Assembly (NCBI RefSeq): GCF_959025735.1
Contig: NZ_CAUFJQ010000035.1
Location: forward strand, 1 to 16,421
Length of the DNA stretch: 16,421 bases
Reading direction: 5' to 3'
From: an uncultured Streptococcus sp.
GTDB taxonomy: Bacteria; Bacillota; Bacilli; Lactobacillales; Streptococcaceae
A program made the position numbers and the translations under genes. The first letter of the stretch is position 1; each line of letters starts with the position of its first letter. The notes under the pieces are model-generated. The model was not told the DNA's origin. It did no database searches and saw only the letters and a program-made list of their open reading frames with translations. This document shows, piece by piece, positions 13,937 through 16,421 of the stretch.

Positions 13937-13973
13937 GTTGGCACTCCTGTCTTTCATCTTATTTTATGCTACT

Positions 13974-14003
13974 AGTATACGCGATCCTAAGAAATCCTGT
14001 CAA
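13974..14003 (-). promoter_or_regulatory. Promoter of the PAP2 phosphatase gene
   Basis: On the minus strand there is a consensus -35 TTGACA (13998-14003), an 18-base spacer and a -10 TATACT (13974-13979). Predicted start is near 13967, about 30 bases upstream of the ATG at 13936. This supports the shorter protein start. Confidence 0.78.
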
Positions 14004-14120
14004 GCCAGGCTTCTTTTTTATCCTTTCTTTCTTCTTTTTCACATTAGAAGCGATCTATTTTTGACGCTTTGTCATTTTTCTGTACCTAAGAATCGTCTTT
14101 CCCATCCCTTCTTCCAGCAT

Positions 14121-14167
14121 AAATAATAGGATAGAAGCACATAGAATTGCCTTCTATCCTATTATTT
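14121..14167. terminator. Long perfect hairpin downstream of the ABC exporter gene
   Basis: AAATAATAGGATAGAAG (14121-14137) and its exact inverse (14151-14167) form a 17-bp perfect stem with a 13-base loop. On the minus strand it begins 33 bp after the ABC gene's stop codon, so it most likely ends that operon. The T-rich tail is part of the stem rather than a separate run, and the plus-strand side continues TTTTAC. It could equally be a small palindromic repeat or an mRNA 3'-end stabiliser. Confidence 0.65.
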
Positions 14168-14200
14168 TACTTTACATTTCACAAGCCTTGTATCTTGATT

Positions 14201-15961
14201 TCATGCCACTTCTTCTGTGAATTGGCTATTGTAGAGATCAGCATAGAAGCCATTTTGGCTCATGAGTTCTTGGTGATTACCATGCTCGATAATATTTCCA
14301 TCTTTCATCACGAGAATCAGATCCGCATTCCGGATAGTGGACAAGCGATGGGCAATGACAAAGGAAGTTCGGCCTTCCATGAGTTTGTCCATGGCTTTTT
14401 GAATCAACTCTTCTGTACGGGTATCGACAGATGAGGTTGCTTCATCCAAGATGAGGAGCGGGGCATCCTTCAAGAGGGCACGCGCAATGGTCAAGAGTTG
14501 CTTTTGACCGACGGACAAGGTGACAGAATCATCTAGCACGGTGTCATAACCATTCGGCAAGGTCCGAATAAAGTGATGGACCCCAACCGCTCGAGTTGCT
14601 GCTTCGACCGCTTCATCCGAAATATCGGTTTGATTGAAGACCAGGTTTTCCCGGATAGTCCCTTCAAAGAGCCAGGTATCTTGTAAGACCATCGAAAAAG
14701 CATCATGAACTTCTTCGCGACTCATGGCCTTAGTATCCACACCATCGATGGTAATTTTACCAGCTTGAATGTCGTAAAAACGCATCAAGAGATTGACCAT
14801 GGTGGTCTTACCAGCACCTGTTGGACCAACAATGGCCACCTTCTGTCCTGGCTTCGCTTCAGCTGTAAAGTCATGGATAATAGTCTTATCTGGTGAATAG
14901 CCAAAACGCACATGTTCAAAGGTGACATGACCTTTTGGTGTTTCCAATTGACGTGTTTTTTTGGATTCATCTTCCATTTCTTCTTCGTCTAAGAATTCAA
15001 AGACACGCCCCATAGCAGCACTAGCCGATTGTAATTGGGTAATTCCTTGGGCCATTTGACCAATTGGTTGGGTAAAGATGCGGACATAGGTCATAAAGGC
15101 CACAATGGTCCCGATGGTAATGTCCCCATTAATGGTGAGGACAGCCCCAACGATACAGACCATGACATATCCGAAATTCCCCACAAACTGCATCAAGGGC
15201 ATCATGATCCCAGAGAAGAATTGGGATTTCCACATGCTATGGTACAAATCTTGGTTGATGGCATCAAAATGATCTTTGGCCTGATGACGGCCATTATAGG
15301 AAATGACAACATTATGGCCACTATAGATTTCTTCAACATAGCCTGAAACTTTAGCAAGATTATCTTGTTGTTGCTTAAAGAGAGGTTGGCTCTTGACCAT
15401 AATAATGCTGGAAAGAGCAAAACCTGCAAAGATGGACACAATCGCTGTCACCGCCAAGTGCCAGTCCGTCTTAAACATCATAAAGATGGAGCCAATCAAT
15501 AAGACAACAGAAGAGACCATTTGAACCAAGCTTTGGTTAAAGGATTGGGTCATCAAATCCACGTCATTGGTCACACGAGACAAGGTATCTCCTTGTTCAT
15601 GGCTATCAAAATATTGGAGGGGCACGCGATTGATCTTCTCAGCAATGGCATTGCGCAAGCGTTCAGCGAAGCGCTGAATCATCGTTGAGATAATGAAACT
15701 ACTGCTGTAGGACACCAGTGCTCCAACTCCATAAAGGATGGCTAAGGTCAGGGCAATCGAAGTGATTTTGTCAATATCAATGGCGCCTCCCATCCCTTTT
15801 GTGATAGTATCCGTGATTTCTTTTAATTTATCCGGTCCAATAACCGTGATAATACTCGATACGATCGAAAAGAGGATAGCAATTCCAAAAAATAAGTGGA
15901 AGCCCTTCAAATAGGGAGAAAGTTGTCTCCAAAGGGACGATTCTTGTTTTGTTTTATGCAT
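14201..15961 (-). CDS. ABC exporter half-transporter, catalytic-site subunit of a heterodimer
   Basis: The 586-residue protein fuses a six-helix exporter membrane domain (about 20-310) to a nucleotide-binding domain (about 345-580). Visible ATPase motifs are Walker A GPTGAGKT (379-386), the Q-loop glutamine (Gln427 in MVLQDTWLF), Walker B LLILDEATSSVD (502-513, with catalytic Glu507) and the switch histidine His538 in VIAHRLST. The signature motif is LSVGQ (482-486) instead of LSGGQ. The ATG at 15959-15961 has AAGGAGG about 9 bases upstream and overlaps the preceding gene by 8 bp, so the two are probably translationally coupled. The fold matches multidrug or peptide exporters of the TM287/288, LmrCD and BmrCD type. 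The substrate cannot be read. A longer in-frame start at 16024 would lie deep in the upstream gene and is rejected. Confidence 0.92.
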   Translation of the reverse strand: MHKTKQESSLWRQLSPYLKGFHLFFGIAILFSIVSSIITVIGPDKLKEITDTITKGMGGAIDIDKITSIALTLAILYGVGALVSYSSSFIISTMIQRFAERLRNAIAEKINRVPLQYFDSHEQGDTLSRVTNDVDLMTQSFNQSLVQMVSSVVLLIGSIFMMFKTDWHLAVTAIVSIFAGFALSSIIMVKSQPLFKQQQDNLAKVSGYVEEIYSGHNVVISYNGRHQAKDHFDAINQDLYHSMWKSQFFSGIMMPLMQFVGNFGYVMVCIVGAVLTINGDITIGTIVAFMTYVRIFTQPIGQMAQGITQLQSASAAMGRVFEFLDEEEMEDESKKTRQLETPKGHVTFEHVRFGYSPDKTIIHDFTAEAKPGQKVAIVGPTGAGKTTMVNLLMRFYDIQAGKITIDGVDTKAMSREEVHDAFSMVLQDTWLFEGTIRENLVFNQTDISDEAVEAATRAVGVHHFIRTLPNGYDTVLDDSVTLSVGQKQLLTIARALLKDAPLLILDEATSSVDTRTEELIQKAMDKLMEGRTSFVIAHRLSTIRNADLILVMKDGNIIEHGNHQELMSQNGFYADLYNSQFTEEVA

Positions 15962-16421
15962 GTTCCAACTCCTCCTTAGACAATTGTGAATAGGCAATTT
16001 CTTGATAGACTTCATTGGTCGCAAGCAATTCCTTGTGGGTACCTTGACCGACGACCTTCCCTTGATCCAAGACCAAAATCAAATCCGCATCCATAATGGT
16101 AGAAATCCGTTGGGCAACGATCAATCGGGTCGTATCTGCCAACTCTTCTTTTAGGGCTTGTCGCAAGATACGATCCGTTTTATAATCCAGGGCTGAGAAG
16201 GAATCATCAAAGATGAGGATCTCGGGCTTGCGAGCCAGGGCACGCGCAATGGCCAAGCGTTGCCGTTGTCCTCCAGAGAAGTTGCTTCCTCCTTGCGCTA
16301 CTTCTGTATCCAAGCCTTTTTCTTTTGCGGCCACAAACTCTTTGGCTTGGGCCAATTCAAGAGCTTTCCAGATGGCTTCATCCTCTAATTTTCCTTGACT
16401 ACTTTCTCCAAATTCCATATT
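15954..16421 (-). CDS. ABC exporter half-transporter, degenerate-site subunit (C-terminal part only)
   Basis: The last 155 or so residues of a nucleotide-binding domain are visible; the rest lies beyond the right edge. The signature FSGGQRQRLAIARAL is canonical. Walker B reads ILIFDDSFSALD, with Asp in place of the catalytic Glu, and the switch region reads VAQRIST, with Gln in place of His. This pattern marks the non-hydrolysing site of heterodimeric exporters. The frame is open through the edge, and the first ATG seen (16416-16418) is internal. Its stop codon overlaps the next gene's start by 8 bp. The two subunits should form one exporter. It is partial only because the window ends. Confidence 0.9.
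   Translation of the reverse strand, partial: NMEFGESSQGKLEDEAIWKALELAQAKEFVAAKEKGLDTEVAQGGSNFSGGQRQRLAIARALARKPEILIFDDSFSALDYKTDRILRQALKEELADTTRLIVAQRISTIMDADLILVLDQGKVVGQGTHKELLATNEVYQEIAYSQLSKEELEHA

Noticed and set aside
15962..16024. Longer start for the complete ABC half-transporter gene
   Set aside because: It would overlap the upstream gene by 71 bp and add a basic, non-conserved N-terminus; the ATG at 15959-15961 has a strong ribosome site.

Overview
The window looks like chromosomal core DNA from a low-GC Firmicute, almost certainly an oral-type Streptococcus. The evidence is the minus-strand run secA, aroF-type DAHP synthase, acpS, alr, recG, which is the arrangement I know from Streptococcus pneumoniae and relatives. 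Strong AGGAGG ribosome sites, TTGACA/TATAAT promoters and AT-rich spacers agree with this. I cannot fix the species.

Layout from left to right. Positions 2-7228 hold recG, alr, acpS, the DAHP synthase gene and secA, all on the minus strand, so transcription runs from secA toward recG. secA has a clear promoter, and two intrinsic-terminator-like hairpins break up the run (before acpS and before recG). Positions 7402-9246 encode a KimA-type potassium transporter with its own near-perfect promoter and a short structured leader. Positions 9440-9614 hold a 175-bp multi-hairpin intergenic repeat with imperfect terminal inverted repeats. Next come a TipA/Mta-like MerR regulator with a 19-bp-spacer promoter, then manA. 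All of these are on the minus strand. queG is the only plus-strand gene; it diverges from manA and converges on a GNAT acetyltransferase gene, with a shared bidirectional terminator. A PAP2-family phosphatase gene and a heterodimeric ABC exporter pair (one gene complete, one cut by the window end) fill the right side, again on the minus strand.

Most genes are housekeeping: protein export (SecA), the shikimate pathway entry (DAHP synthase), carrier-protein activation (AcpS), D-alanine supply for the wall (Alr), replication-fork rescue (RecG), mannose-6-phosphate isomerisation (ManA) and the last step of queuosine synthesis (QueG). The accessory-looking parts are the KimA/repeat/MerR block and the ABC exporter. 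I found no mobile element with a transposase, no CRISPR array, no RNA gene and no clearly new multi-gene system. The most interesting signals are the structured repeat, a possibly leaderless queG transcript, the MerR-type promoter, and the complementary degeneracy of the two ABC ATPase sites.
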